This document shows, piece by piece, positions 15,751 to 27,700 of a DNA stretch of 33,691 nt. Position 1 is the stretch's first letter. Every line of letters starts with the position of its first letter. This DNA is from an uncultured Planctomycetaceae bacterium. Lineage in GTDB: Bacteria; Planctomycetota; Planctomycetia; Gemmatales; Gemmataceae. The notes under the pieces are model-generated. The model was not told the DNA's origin and did no database searches. It worked only from the letters and a program-made list of their open reading frames with translations. The stretch covers positions 1-33,691 of the forward strand of contig CAJCCR010000420.1 in NCBI GenBank assembly GCA_903960945.1. The letters run 5' to 3'. Made by a program: the position numbers and the translations under genes.

Positions 15751-16317
15751 TTATTTGGTAACCTGATCTTGTTTGAGGATTACATTGCGCTTTTTTAGAG
15801 TATCTTCCAAAACAGCTTTCTGTGTTTTAGCGGGATCGATTAATGCGGTTATCAAGCCATCTTTAAAGCTACAAGTTGCTTGTTCTACGCCATCAACGCC
15901 TGCAACGATATTGTATGCTGCAAAACTGCAAGCCTTGCAATCGAGGCCAACCACACCAATTTCAATTCGAACCAGCTTATCTTTGGCCACAGTGGATAAG
16001 GGCTTGATACCAAAGGTTTGGTTGCTTTCGGTACGAAGTTTGTTATCAAGGTTGGTGATGATCTGCTCAGGTTTGGCCTTTGGGAACAACTTATCAGCAT
16101 CGAAAACAAATACACCTTCTGCATGTTTGAAATCGATTGACTCTAGTTTGATGTCGGTCCATTCATCGGTAATTTTCCGGAGGTCTTTTTCTCGGTCGGG
16201 AGAGAAAACTCCAAACAGGCGGACTTTGGTTTTTGTTTCTTCCGCATGAACATTCAGGGCTACGAGTAAGAAACCCATAGTCATAGCGGTCTTAATTAAT
16301 GCATTTGAAATAGTCAT
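15751..16317 (-). CDS. Exported HMA-like (heavy-metal-associated) protein
   Basis: 188 residues with a signal peptide (MTISNALIKTAMTMGFLLVA, cleavage near VHA). Two similar alpha/beta units follow. The second (residues about 115-185) has GLDCKACSFAAYNIV with Cys127 and Cys130, the metal-binding CxxC of HMA domains, and the expected VDGVEQATCSFKDGLITAL. The first (about 30-95) has the same outline but no Cys pair, so it is probably structural. It may bind copper or a similar metal. The gene starts 23 bp after the DUF1592-class gene, so it is likely the last gene of that operon. Confidence 0.8.
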   Translation of the reverse strand: MTISNALIKTAMTMGFLLVALNVHAEETKTKVRLFGVFSPDREKDLRKITDEWTDIKLESIDFKHAEGVFVFDADKLFPKAKPEQIITNLDNKLRTESNQTFGIKPLSTVAKDKLVRIEIGVVGLDCKACSFAAYNIVAGVDGVEQATCSFKDGLITALIDPAKTQKAVLEDTLKKRNVILKQDQVTK

Positions 16318-16340
16318 GATTATAGGCCTAGATAAAATTA

Positions 16341-18977
16341 TTAGCGGGTCTGAAACATTTCGCTTTGTACAAATTCTTGCAGCAGGGTTCGAACGCCCGC
16401 TTTGTTTTTCATGGTGGCTTCAACTAGGGTTGCTATTTGATCCCGATCGCTAAAAGCAATGGGTCTGCCTGTGCTATACACTGCAAATTGCTCCAACAGG
16501 TTTTTCAACAATCGCTCGGGATTTGCAGCAAGAATTACTTGCAACTCTTGGATATCTTTGAACTGTTTATCACCCAGCATTACACCCGAAGGATCAACTG
16601 GTTGCCCTAGTTTGAACTTGATATTGATGAAAGGATCAATCGGCCCGCGTTCTGGTTTGTCGCCTTCGCCTATGGAGCGGTAACGAGTTCGGAATCCGCC
16701 AATCACATCAAAGGATTCGAGGGCAAAACCGGGTGGATCAAACTTGGCATGGCATGAAGCGCAAGAAGAATCGGCACGATGTTTTGCGAGCTGTTCGCGT
16801 ATGGTGGTTGCTCCTTGAACATCTGGTTCGACTGCGGGAGTATTTGGAGGGGGCGGATCGGGCCGTTCTCCAAGAATGCGTTCGAGAACAAAAGCCCCGC
16901 GTGGCACAGGCGAAGTGGTTGTGCCGTTGGCTGTTACTTTCAAGATTGCGGCTTGGGTAAGAAATCCTCCGCGGGGGCAATCTTTTGGTAAGGGAACTTT
17001 TCTAATCTCAGCGCCTGTCACACCGCTAATACCATAATGCTTGGCAAGCTTTTCGTTGATCATGACAAAGTCAGACTTCACGAGGTGCGATGCATCCAGA
17101 TTTTTTTCGATGAGTTCGCGGAAGTAGGCCCGGGTTTCTGCAACCATGGAATCCTGCAAATAAGGGTTCGCTTCTGGATACAACGCACGGTCAGGATCGT
17201 TGGCAGCAATCTGCCTAAGCTTTAACCATTGGCCTAAAAAGTCTTCGATAAAACGCTGCGAGCGAGGGTCTTTTAATAGCCGATCAACTTCCACACGTAG
17301 AGCTTCCTTTGATTTTAACTTTCCTTTGGAGGCATGTTCAAGGAGTTGGGAATCGGGCATCGAGTTCCAGAAGAAGTACGATAGACGGCTTGCAAGAGCA
17401 TAATCATCAAGCTTGTTATCTGGTTCTACATGGTAGAGGAAATCAGGGGAACACAGCGCTGCCCGGTAAGCCCAACGCATTGCTGTTTCAAAACAATCGC
17501 CCGCTTTTAAACGCTCTTCTACCCGAGCGACATATTCTTTGCGAACCTCATCTGAAACTGGCCTGCGGAAAGCTTTGGGAAGAAAAGAAGCCAAAAGGCG
17601 ATCAGCATCTTTCAATGGGTTTTCACTTTTCACAGTCCAGAGTCCGGTAACAAGATCGGGCCGGTTTTTTCCTGCGCCTAACTGTCTGATTGTCTTTCGC
17701 TGAGGCGGTCTTACCTCTTTTTGCTCAGCTTGTTTGAACTCCGTGAGGGGAAGATCGCCATACAAAGTCTGATGGCTTTTTGGAGGCCATACGGTGTGCA
17801 ACGGCCCTTCGATATCGAGCCAATCGCAAGCTATTCCCGGGCCGGTGAAGGCCATTGCCCGGCCTTTTCTTGAGTAATTTGCAACGGGTGCTAGTGAGGC
17901 GGTGTTGAATCCGATGATCTCGTTGTGATTCAACCAAGTGGTTAATTCGTGTTCCTTGGATTCAAGGGAAGGGGCGTTGTAATAACCCAGTACATAACTG
18001 GGATGCTGGCCACCACGACCATCGCCTGTAAGTTGCACAACCGATAACCGGGCGGCTTCCGTACCACGCGACGGAAGTACCTGACCCTTATCCCATTGGA
18101 AACTCCATAGGGAGGTGCGAACACGATAGAGCCCAGGATAAATCGTTACATGTTCGATAAAGTACGGGCTTACAGATTCATCTTCATGGCGGAAAAGCCC
18201 AACGCTGGAACCATTACGAAAAGACCCCATGCGTTCGTGAGCCCCTTCATCCAGATGGTTCTGTTCTGCAGCGGGTGGAAAATCAGGATCAGGTTTCTTA
18301 TTTTTTAGCAACACACCATCGCCATTGAGGATGATATGCGCAACGAAACCGCCTGGGTTTGCAAGAGAGATGCGACGCTTTTGCACGATAGGGGGATTTG
18401 GTCGGGTTGCGGTTGCAAGGTCGAGGGCGAGGTTTGCAGCTTCAACATATTTGGAAAGGTTGACATGCGAAATATCGAGGGCATCGCTGTTTTTATCGAA
18501 ACCATGGGCGGAGCCATCTGCAGGCAGCAAGCCCTGCAGCGCAATACCAGGCATATCGAAAAGATCGCGGATAGTGTTTTCGTATTCGGTTCGAGTAAGC
18601 CTGCGAATACCAGTCCGACCCATACCTGCAAGCTTTGCCTGCTCGGTTTTTAAAAGCGATTCTTTCAGGGATTTTGTGTATGCAGCTTTGTCAGTTTCGG
18701 AAGGTCGGGGTTTATTTTTCGGGGGCATCTCACCCGATTGAATGCGATCGTGAATTTTCACCCACGAGCTGAAGTTATCTGAATTGCTCAGATCGACCTT
18801 TAGTAGAGTAAGATCAAGCCCGCCTTTTTTATTGGCGCCCTCATGGCAAGCAATGCAGTGCTTTTCAAGGAAGGGATTAATTGTTGGTTCTGCAGCAAAT
18901 GAATGGTGCACCAATACAAGATAAAGACCAAGAGCCCAAAGGGTTTTGGTTTGAATAATTCGCATGGAATTGATCAC
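16341..18977 (-). CDS. Planctomycete cytochrome-type protein (DUF1587/1595/1592/1588/1585)
   Basis: 878 residues. A GTG at 18977 is favoured because GGAG lies five bases upstream and it overlaps the preceding stop by 4 bp; an ATG at 18965 is the alternative. A signal sequence ends near SFAAE. Two haem-type CxxCH motifs are present: CIACH (41-45) and CASCH (739-743), the second followed by the DUF1588 hallmark DPPGFALESFD. Between them are the DUF1587 segment (RRLTRTEYENTIRDLFDM), and DUF1592 (LASRLSYFFWNSMPDSQLLE). The C-terminus matches DUF1585 (FAVYSTGRPIAFSDRD). Such proteins are abundant in planctomycetes, nearly always beside DUF1552, and are thought to be exported haem proteins; their reaction is unknown. 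Confidence 0.93.
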   Translation of the reverse strand: MINSMRIIQTKTLWALGLYLVLVHHSFAAEPTINPFLEKHCIACHEGANKKGGLDLTLLKVDLSNSDNFSSWVKIHDRIQSGEMPPKNKPRPSETDKAAYTKSLKESLLKTEQAKLAGMGRTGIRRLTRTEYENTIRDLFDMPGIALQGLLPADGSAHGFDKNSDALDISHVNLSKYVEAANLALDLATATRPNPPIVQKRRISLANPGGFVAHIILNGDGVLLKNKKPDPDFPPAAEQNHLDEGAHERMGSFRNGSSVGLFRHEDESVSPYFIEHVTIYPGLYRVRTSLWSFQWDKGQVLPSRGTEAARLSVVQLTGDGRGGQHPSYVLGYYNAPSLESKEHELTTWLNHNEIIGFNTASLAPVANYSRKGRAMAFTGPGIACDWLDIEGPLHTVWPPKSHQTLYGDLPLTEFKQAEQKEVRPPQRKTIRQLGAGKNRPDLVTGLWTVKSENPLKDADRLLASFLPKAFRRPVSDEVRKEYVARVEERLKAGDCFETAMRWAYRAALCSPDFLYHVEPDNKLDDYALASRLSYFFWNSMPDSQLLEHASKGKLKSKEALRVEVDRLLKDPRSQRFIEDFLGQWLKLRQIAANDPDRALYPEANPYLQDSMVAETRAYFRELIEKNLDASHLVKSDFVMINEKLAKHYGISGVTGAEIRKVPLPKDCPRGGFLTQAAILKVTANGTTTSPVPRGAFVLERILGERPDPPPPNTPAVEPDVQGATTIREQLAKHRADSSCASCHAKFDPPGFALESFDVIGGFRTRYRSIGEGDKPERGPIDPFINIKFKLGQPVDPSGVMLGDKQFKDIQELQVILAANPERLLKNLLEQFAVYSTGRPIAFSDRDQIATLVEATMKNKAGVRTLLQEFVQSEMFQTR

Positions 18978-20215
18978 ACCATCTCCAATCCGGTCATGGT
19001 GCCTTTCGATGTGGAGAAGTCTTTCGCTTCGATCCCCAATCTGTGCAGCATGGAAAGATAAAGATTGCTAAGCGGATAATTATTCTTGGTATCGAACGCA
19101 AGATGTTGGCCATGCTTGAACCCGCCACCCGCAAGCAACACGGGCAGGTTAACATTAGAATGCGAGTTGGCGCTGCCCATGCAAGTGCCATAAAGCACCA
19201 TGGTGCGTTGCAACAGCGACTGCCCTTCTTCCTTAGCTTCGCTCAAGCCATTGAGGAAGCCATTAAGTACATCGAACTGGCCTTCTTCTTTAGAGCGCAG
19301 TTCCGCAATCACTTCTGGTCGGTTGCCATGATGGGTGATGTTATGGATCACGGTGGTATCGATAAACAATGAAATGATACGGGAGGAATCGGTTTCCAGT
19401 GCCAGCTTCATGACATCAAACATGAGTTTAGTTTTCTTGACAAACTCGCGTGAATCTTCGATGTCTTCGGGTGGCAGCGCGTTAACTTTGGGCTTGGGTT
19501 TGTATTCCCATTCTTCCGAGCTTTGCAATCTTTTTTCAAGCTCTCGTACGGAAGAGAGATACTGATCCATGCGTGCCTGATCTGTTTTCGAAAGTGAACG
19601 GTTCAATCTTTTCGACTGATCGCCCACGAAGTCGAGCATACTGCGACCTTGCTTGATGGCTTCAATGTTGGCAGCAACTTCTTCCTTCTTGCCTTGCAGG
19701 AACAAAGTTTGGAAAACCTTCTTCGGGCTTCTCTCTGCGGGGATAGGGGCGCCACTGCGTGTGTAACTTAGGGTTGCACCTTCGCTGCTCATTGCCAGCA
19801 CAAGGGAAGGGTAGCGGGTTTGGTTACCCATTTGTTCGGCAGCGAATTGGTCGAGTGAGATCCAGTTACGGAAGCCGCCTCGTTCAGGATGTGGGGTTCC
19901 GGTGAGGAAACATTTTTCAGCAGCGTGCGAGCCTGTAACTCCAGGAAGGCTTACGCCAGAGAAGATGGACATTTCTTTGCGATGGGCGCCCAACCTTTGC
20001 AAGTAGGGTGATAGTTCGTAATCTTTGCCCGCTTTTTCTGGGAAGAAGAATTGGGGCAGGATACCCATGTTCGTTTGGATTGCAACCATTCTACGGGGGA
20101 TAGCTTTTGCTTTTTCTGCAGCGCCAAGCTTTGCTTCCATGGCATCTAGCATGGGCAAAGCCATGGTCATGCCCGCGGCGCGAAGAAAAGTTCGTCTATT
20201 GAGGGGTTTTAACAT
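18974..20215 (-). CDS. DUF1552 protein with twin-arginine-like signal
   Basis: 413 residues with AAAGGG before the ATG. The N-terminus (NRRTFLRAAGMTMALPMLDA) has the RRxFLRxxG pattern of a Tat signal, suggesting export of a folded protein. The body matches DUF1552, including the Arg-rich start, SRIISLFIDTTVIHNITHHG and the final MLHRLGIEAKDF. Sulfatase/alkaline-phosphatase-like relatedness has been suggested for such families, but the chemistry is not established. It is the first gene of an operon, and its stop overlaps the DUF1592-class start by 4 bp, so the two are translationally coupled and probably act together. Confidence 0.92.
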   Translation of the reverse strand: MLKPLNRRTFLRAAGMTMALPMLDAMEAKLGAAEKAKAIPRRMVAIQTNMGILPQFFFPEKAGKDYELSPYLQRLGAHRKEMSIFSGVSLPGVTGSHAAEKCFLTGTPHPERGGFRNWISLDQFAAEQMGNQTRYPSLVLAMSSEGATLSYTRSGAPIPAERSPKKVFQTLFLQGKKEEVAANIEAIKQGRSMLDFVGDQSKRLNRSLSKTDQARMDQYLSSVRELEKRLQSSEEWEYKPKPKVNALPPEDIEDSREFVKKTKLMFDVMKLALETDSSRIISLFIDTTVIHNITHHGNRPEVIAELRSKEEGQFDVLNGFLNGLSEAKEEGQSLLQRTMVLYGTCMGSANSHSNVNLPVLLAGGGFKHGQHLAFDTKNNYPLSNLYLSMLHRLGIEAKDFSTSKGTMTGLEMV

Positions 20216-20545
20216 TAGAATCCCTTTAGGAATGATGGTGCAGGTGCTAAAAATAAAATCGGCTTGAATAACAATAATTAAACCTTAACTATTATCCGAT
20301 TGAATTGTATGGATTGCAAGTTCAAGCTTGGATTTCTGCAAGGTAAAATGTCGTATGTGGGCTATTTTCAGGGATTACAACAGCGCTTACTCAAATCGAT
20401 GGCGAATGTAGGGTGATTTCAGAAGTCCTCGCTTAGTAATAAACACGCTTACGTTTCAATAAAAGGTTTTCATTTCCAAACAATATCGTTAGCCATTACG
20501 ATGTCGTTTGGTTTCATGCTAAATATCATGCGGGAGATTTCTGTC
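20216..20545. other. 330-bp divergent intergenic region
   Basis: It separates the DUF1552 operon from the NHL gene and must carry both promoters. No ORF of note, RNA gene or strong hairpin was found. The GGGAG at 20531-20535 belongs to the NHL gene. Confidence 0.5.
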
Positions 20546-21616
20546 ATGCGAATTTTTGTCCTTGCCTGTTCTCTTTTCCTTAGCATCTCGGTTATTGCGG
20601 AAGCTGCCAAAATAGTTTTGGTTGCAGGCTCAGGAAAAAATCCTCCCCCTGCCCTTGCAACTGAAGTTCAATTGAAAGGCCCCTTTGGCGTTGATTGGAA
20701 CTCTTCAGGCGACCTTTACATCATCGAAATCGCAGGCCATCGGGTCATGAAAGTTGATTCCAAAAATAACCTCACCCTTGTAGGCGGTACCGGTGCAAAA
20801 GGTTCTTCAGGCGATAATGCCAATGCGCAAGAAGCTACTTTCAATGGCATGCACAGTGTGATCATTGGCAAGGATGATTCCATCTATGTTGGCGATACCT
20901 GGAATAACCGGGTGCGTAAGATCGATCCTAAAACAAATATCATCACTGCATTTGCAGGCACGGGCGATAAAGCATTCGCAGGCGATAATGGCCCCGCTAC
21001 GAAAGCAGTTTTCACTGGGGTATTCTGCATTGCTTTTGATGCTGCTAAAAAGAACCTCATCATTACCGACCTAGAGAATCGTCGAATCCGTTCTGTCAAT
21101 CTTGAAACCAATATCGTTACTACCCTTGCAGGCAATGGTAAAGGTGGCGTGCCTAAAAATAACTCGAAGGCGGTGGATAGCCCTCTTGTGGATCCGAGAG
21201 CTGCTTGCATGGATGCTATGGGCAATCTTTATATCTTGGAACGTGGAGGCCATGCCCTCCGAATGGTTGATAAGGATGGCATGATCAAAACCGTGGTTGG
21301 CACGGGTAAGGCTGGAAATAAAGGCGTGGGCGGCCCTGCATTAAATACCGAATTGAACGGGCCCAAACATTTGTGTGCCGATAGCGATGGCACTATCCTT
21401 ATCGCTGATACTGATAATCATAGGGTGTTACGTTATCATCCTAAAACCGAAACCACTTCTTTGGTCGCGGGCACAGGAAAAAAAGGCAGCGCTGGAGTTG
21501 ATGGCCCGCCTGAAAATGTGGAACTCTTTCAACCTCATGGCGTACAAATCAGCCCGAAGGGTGAACTCTTTATCACGGATAGTTTTAACAACCGCATCCT
21601 CAAGATTGTCAAATAA
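20546..21616 (+). CDS. Exported NHL-repeat beta-propeller protein
   Basis: 356 residues from the ATG at 20546, chosen because it begins a signal peptide (MRIFVLACSLFLSISVIAEA) with GGGAG upstream; the frame is open from 20501. About six NHL-type blades follow, recognisable by GDLYIIEIAGHRVMKVD, SIYVGDTWNNRVRKIDPKT, LIITDLENRRIRSV, NLYILERGGHALRMVD, ILIADTDNHRVLRY and ELFITDSFNNRILKI. Each blade is followed by a V(A/V)GTG-type turn. The fold is a secreted propeller, probably for binding or, less likely, lactonase-type catalysis. It converges on the giant DUF11 gene with a shared terminator between. Confidence 0.88.
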   Translation: MRIFVLACSLFLSISVIAEAAKIVLVAGSGKNPPPALATEVQLKGPFGVDWNSSGDLYIIEIAGHRVMKVDSKNNLTLVGGTGAKGSSGDNANAQEATFNGMHSVIIGKDDSIYVGDTWNNRVRKIDPKTNIITAFAGTGDKAFAGDNGPATKAVFTGVFCIAFDAAKKNLIITDLENRRIRSVNLETNIVTTLAGNGKGGVPKNNSKAVDSPLVDPRAACMDAMGNLYILERGGHALRMVDKDGMIKTVVGTGKAGNKGVGGPALNTELNGPKHLCADSDGTILIADTDNHRVLRYHPKTETTSLVAGTGKKGSAGVDGPPENVELFQPHGVQISPKGELFITDSFNNRILKIVK

Positions 21617-21669
21617 TAATCTATACAAGCCAGCAAGTTGGGGTAATTTTAATTAAAGTTTAGAAAATG

Positions 21670-21709
21670 AAAAACCCCCACATCAACTTTATGCTGATGC
21701 GGGGTTTTT
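21670..21709. terminator. Bidirectional terminator between converging genes
   Basis: AAAAACCCC pairs with GGGGTTTTT, with an inner CATCA/TGATG stem after a small bulge. A-run and T-run flank both sides, so it can terminate the NHL gene on the plus strand and the DUF11 gene on the minus strand. Confidence 0.85.
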
Positions 21710-21726
21710 AAATGGATATCCATAAA

Positions 21727-24700
21727 CTAGATTTTGAATAGTTTGTTGACGTCGTAAGCTAAATTGTTATTTGGAGTATCGTCTGTAACTCCCGATGTAG
21801 GCGCAATTTTAGCAATATTTATTATGTCTCCCATCGCTTTAGGGGATATCAAACCTTTTATTGTAATGGAAATGCCTTTTCCCGCCCCTAGGCTTAATCC
21901 ATTCCATAACCCTGTATTACTGTTATAAAACCCAGAAGAAGGCATTCCAAAGGTTGGGTTTAAAAACCATTCAGAGAAAATATTGTTTAGAATGAGACTT
22001 TTTATCGTGCTGGGGCCTTTATTGGTTATAGATACCGTATAGGTGTTATATGTCCCCGGTGCCACAGATTTTGTAGCATCTGCAAGCATTACAGAAAGGC
22101 TTGCGATTGGGGTAAGTGAATCCGTGTCAACAGATGTATTATTTGCTGTGTTTAAATCTGTCATACCACTTGGTGTTTTTACAGTTACGGTGTTGGTGAT
22201 GGAACCAGTTGCAGTAGGTGAGATGGTTCCAGTAAGAGTTATGGTTACGCTATTGCCACTTGTGAGGTTTAGCCCACTCCACAACCCTGTGCTGACATTG
22301 TAACTCCCTGAGGATGGGGTGCCAAAAGTTGCCCCAAGCAAGCTTGCTGGAATCACATCTGTAAGGGTAAATCTTACAACGGTGCTGGGCCCGTTGTTGG
22401 TGACGGTGATGGTATAGGTATTGCTGTTTCCTGGAACCACCGAGGTTTGACCATCAGTTTGGGTAACAACCAAATCAGCCTGTGGTGTCAGTAAATTAAT
22501 ATCACTTGCATTGTTATTTGATAACTTTGTATCTGTTACTCCATTGGGAGCAGCCACCGAAACGGTATTGGTTATTGAACCGGTTGCAGCAGGGGCGATT
22601 GTTCCGCCAAGGGTAATTCTCACGCTGTTGCCTGCACCAAGACTTAAACCACTCCATACCCCTGTAATATTATTATAAGTTCCCGACGATGGTGTTCCAA
22701 AGGTTGCATTTAGCAACTGTGCGGGAATGACATCTGTCATGGTGAAGCTACTAACCGTGCTGGGGCCGTTGTTGGTGACGGTGATGGTATAGGTTGTGCT
22801 GGTTCCAGGGACCACCGAGGTCTTGCCATCGGTTTGAGTGACTACCAAATCAACTTGCGGGGTAAGGGTGTCCACATCCGTGGAAAAGTTGTTGTCGGTA
22901 TTAGAATCGACATAACCATTGGCGGGGGAAACCGAAACAGTGTTGGTGATTGTGCCTGTTGCAGTAGGTGATACCGTACCACGCAGATTCATACTTACAC
23001 TCTTACCAGAAGCCAGATTCAGGTTAGTCCAAAGCCCAGTAACGTTGTTGTATGTTCCCGAAGATGGTGTTCCAAAGGTTGCATTTAGCAACTGTGCGGG
23101 AACGACATCAATCAATGTGAAACTACCTATGTTTGTTGATCCATTGTTGGTAACGGTGATGGTGTAGGTGTTGATGGTTCCTGGTATTGCAGAGGTCTTG
23201 CCATCGGTTTGGGTGACCGATAAATCCACTATTGAACCAAGTACATCAATATCAGTAGCACTGTTGTTTGCTGAATTGGTTTCAGTTACTCCGCTTAGCG
23301 GCGAAACCGAAACGATATTGGTGATTGTACCAGTTGCGTTAGGGTCAATGGTGCCAGTAAGGGTAATAGTTACGCTATTGCTTGAAGCGAAGGAGAGACC
23401 ACTCCAAACCCCTGAGGCGCTATTGTAAGATCCTAATGATGGAGTTCCAAAGGTGGCGCCTAATAACCCCGCAGGTATTGCATCAGTTAATGTAAAGCTG
23501 CTGATGGTGCTGGGCCCATTGTTGGTAACGGTTATGGTGTAGGTGGTAGAAGTTCCTGGAGCTACTGAGGTTTTGTTATCGGTTTGCGTTACTACCAAAT
23601 CAACTTGTGGAGTAAGAGTATCGAAATCTGTAGTACTGTTATTGTTTGAATTAATTTCGGCAACTCCGCTTAATGGCGAAACCGAAACGATATTGGTGAT
23701 AGAGCCAGTGACGCTAGGGTCAACAGTGCCAGTGAGAGTTATAGAAACGCTATTGCCAGAAGCGAGAGTTAAGCCATTCCAGAGGCCGGATACGCTGTTG
23801 TAAGTTCCAGAGTTGGGCGTGAAGACAGGGTTAAGCAAGCCAGTAGGAACAATATCATTCAATGTAAAGCTGCTGATGGTGCTGGGCCCGTTGTTAGTAA
23901 CGGTGATGGTGTAGGTATTGGAAGTTCCTGGAACTGCAGAAGTTTTGTTATCGGTTTGTGTTACTACCAAATCAACCTGCGGGGTAAGTTCGTTAGTATC
24001 AGTTGCGCTGTTGTTGGCAGAATTAGTTTCTGATACTCCGCTTAATGGCGAAACCGAAACGGCATTGGTAATAGATCCAGTGGCAGTAGGGGCAATAGTG
24101 CCAGTGAGGGTAATAATTACGCTATTTCCAGAAGCTAGGTTTAAGCCATTCCAAATACCCGAAACACTATTATAAGTTCCAGAGCTGGGCGAAAATACAG
24201 GATTAAGCAAACCAGCAGGAACGACATCAGCCAATGTTAAACTGCTGATGGTGCTGGGCCCGTTGTTAGTTACGGTGATGGTGTAGGCGTTGAAAGTTCC
24301 TGGCACCACTGAGGTTTTGTTATCGGTTTGCGTTACCGACAAATCGACTTCCGGAGTAAGGTCGTTAGTATCAGTTGCGCTGTTGTTGGCAGAATTAGTT
24401 TCTGATACTCCGCTTAATGGCGAAACCGAAACGGCATTGGTGATGGTACCAGTTGCGTTAGGAGAGATGGTGCCAGTAAGGGTAATGGTAACGCTATTGC
24501 CTGAACTTAAATTTAGGCCATTCCATACACCCGAACTGCCATCGTAGTTTCCAGAGGATGGTGCGCCAAAGGTTGCATTGAGTAAGCCAGCGGGTATGAC
24601 ATCGTTTAGTAAGAAGCCGTTAATGGTGCTCGGCCCGTTGTTAGTTACGGTGATGGTGTAGGTGTTAAAAGTTCCGGGCACCACCGAGGTCTTGCCATTC

Positions 24701-27700
24701 GTTTGTGTAACTCCCAAATCAACTTCGGGAGTTAGCGTATCAATATCGGTAGCACTGTTGTTAGCGGAATTGGTGTCAGTAACTCCACTAGGAGGGGAAA
24801 CTGAAACGATGTTGGTAACGGAACCAATTGCGGTAGGGTCAATCGTGCCCGTGAGAGTTATGGTCACGCTGTCGCCACTAACCAAAGTTAAATTATTCCA
24901 GATCTTGGTAATGGTATCGTAATTCCCAGAAGATGGATCCCCAAAGCTGGCATTAAGCAAGCCTGCAGGAATAAGATCATTGAGTAAGAAACTATTAATG
25001 GTGCTGGGTCCATTGTTAGTGACGGTGATGGTGTAGGTGGTGTTGGTTCCAGGAACTATCGAAGTTTTGTTATCGGTTTGCGAAACAGATAAATCGATCT
25101 CCGATTCCGATGTATTTACATCGGTAGCACTGTCGTTAGCGGAATTGGTATCTACAACTCCACTAGGGGGCGAAACCGAGACAACATTGGTAACGGAACC
25201 CGTATAGGCAGGGTCTATAGTACCAGAGAGAGTAATGGTCACACTATCGCCTGAAGCCAAGCTTAAGCCGTTCCAAACGCCCGAAGTTTCATCATAGGCG
25301 CCGAATGATGGAGTGCCAAAGGTTGCACCTAATAAACCAGCAGGAATGACATCAGTCAATGTGAAGTTGGTGATGGTGCTGGGCCCGTTGTTAGTTACGG
25401 TGATGGTGTAGGTGGTGTTGGTTCCCGCAATAGCGGAGGTTGTGCCATCAGTTTGGGAAACAGATAAATCAACCTGCGGAGTGAGGGTATCTTCATCCAT
25501 AGCACTGTTATTGGAAGATTCGATATCAGAATCTGAAGAAATATTTACCACGTTAATCATAGAACCAGTCAACGATGGCGAAATATTAAAGGTAATAAGA
25601 TAGGCGATGCTCATTCCTGAAGCCAAGCTTGTTATAGTGTCTGCTAATTCGCCCGTTCCAGAACTTCCATTTGTTCCTTCCCATAATGCTGAAATAACGC
25701 CAGTTGGAAGCAAATTACTTACTGTTACATTGGTTGCTGTGCTGGGTCCGGCATTATTGACGGTGATGGTATAGGTGTTGCTGGTGCCAGGTATTACGGA
25801 AATCTTGCCATCAGATTGCGTGACGGATACGTCCACCTGTGGGGTGAGTATGTCTTCGTCAACCGAGGTATTGTCCATCGGATCAGTTTCAAAATCTGTT
25901 GAAACATTGATCAAATTAACTACCGAGCCTGTCAACGACTCCGAGACAATGCAGGTTAGCGAATAGGTCACGCTTTCTTCGGAAGCCAGACTTACAATGG
26001 TGTCTGATAAGTTGCCATTTCCAGAGCTTCCGTTTGATCCATTCCAAACTGCTGATAACAATCCATCTGGCAATAGATCACTTACTTTAACATTGGTTGC
26101 TGTGCTAGGGCCGGAATTTGTGACGGTGATGGTGTAAGTGGTACTGGTTCCGGGAACTAATGAATTTACATCGTTGCTTCCTTTTACATTTATATTTACC
26201 TGGGGACTTAATGTGTCTTCATCAATGGTGGTGTTATTCAAGTTGTCTGTATCGTTATCTGTTTCAACACTTACGATATTGACTATCGAACCTGTTAAAT
26301 CTTCTGGAATATCAAGTAAAAGAAGATAATCAACGCTCTCGCCTGAATCCAATGTTGCGATGGTATCTTTTAATTCTCCAGATCCAGAACTATCATTTGT
26401 ACCTACCCACATTGGTAACTTAATACTATCTGGCAGTAAGTCACTTACTTTGATATTCGTAGCAGTGCTGGGGCCGAAGTTTGTCACAGTGATCATGTAG
26501 AACGAGGTTGTACCAGGAACTACTGCATTTCCATTGTTACCTGCCGTGACACCAATATCGACTTGAGGCGTCAAGATATTTACATCGGTGGCAGTGTTAT
26601 TCAAAGTGTTTGTATCATTGTCTGAAGTAACATTGACCTCGTTAATCAGGGAACCTGTTGCTGTACCCGCAATGTTAAATGTAATTTGATAAGTTACACT
26701 CTCGCCCGAAGCCAATGTTGGTATGGTGTCAATAAGTTCTCCTGTTCCTGAATTTCCATTTGATCCAGTCCAAATTGCTGATGTTACCCCATCTGGCAAC
26801 AAATCAGTTACCACCACACTTGTTGCTCTGCTTGAACCATTGTTGGTCACAGTGATGCTGTAGGTGTTTGTTGTGCCCGGGATTACGGAAGTCTTCCCAT
26901 CAGATTGGGTGACTGATAAATCTACTTCTGTTGTCAAGGTATCGATGTCGGTTGAACTATCGTTTGCAGAATTGGTATCAGTAACGCCATTAGGAGCAGA
27001 AATGAAAACAGTGTTGTTTATAGAACCAGTTACTGTGGGGTCAATAGTGCCTGTGAGGGTAATGGTAATGCTATCGCCTGAAGCGAGAGTTAAGCCATTC
27101 CAGAGGCCGGATACGCTGTTGTAAGTTCCAGAGCTAGGCGTAAAGACAGGATTAAGCAAACCAGCAGGTACTGTATCAGTTAATGTAAAGCTGCTGATGG
27201 TGCTTGGCCCGTTGTTGGTTACGGTGATGGTGTAGGTATTGGAAGTTCCGGGAACCACAGAAGTCTTGTTATCAGTTTGCGTTACTGATAAATCAACTTC
27301 GGGGGTAAGGGTATTAATATCATCTGCACTGTTGTTGGCAGAATTAGTTTCGGCAACTCCGCTTGGTGGCGAAACTGAAACGATGTTGGTGAAAGAACCC
27401 GTTGCTGTTGGGTCAATGGTGCCAGTGAGAGTTATGGTAACGCTATCGCCTGAAGCTAGGGTTATACCACTCCATATTCCTGTAATGCTGTTGTAAGAAC
27501 CCGAGGACGGTGTGCCAAAGGTTGCGTTAAGTAAGCTAGCGGGAATGATATCGTTCAATGTGAAATTGTTAATGGTGCTAGGACCAGAATTAATAACCGT
27601 GATGGTGTAGGTGGTGTTGGTTCCAGGAACGACAACAGAGTTGTTGTCACTTTGAGAGACAAACAAATCAACTTCGGGAGTAAGGGTATCGACATCTGTA

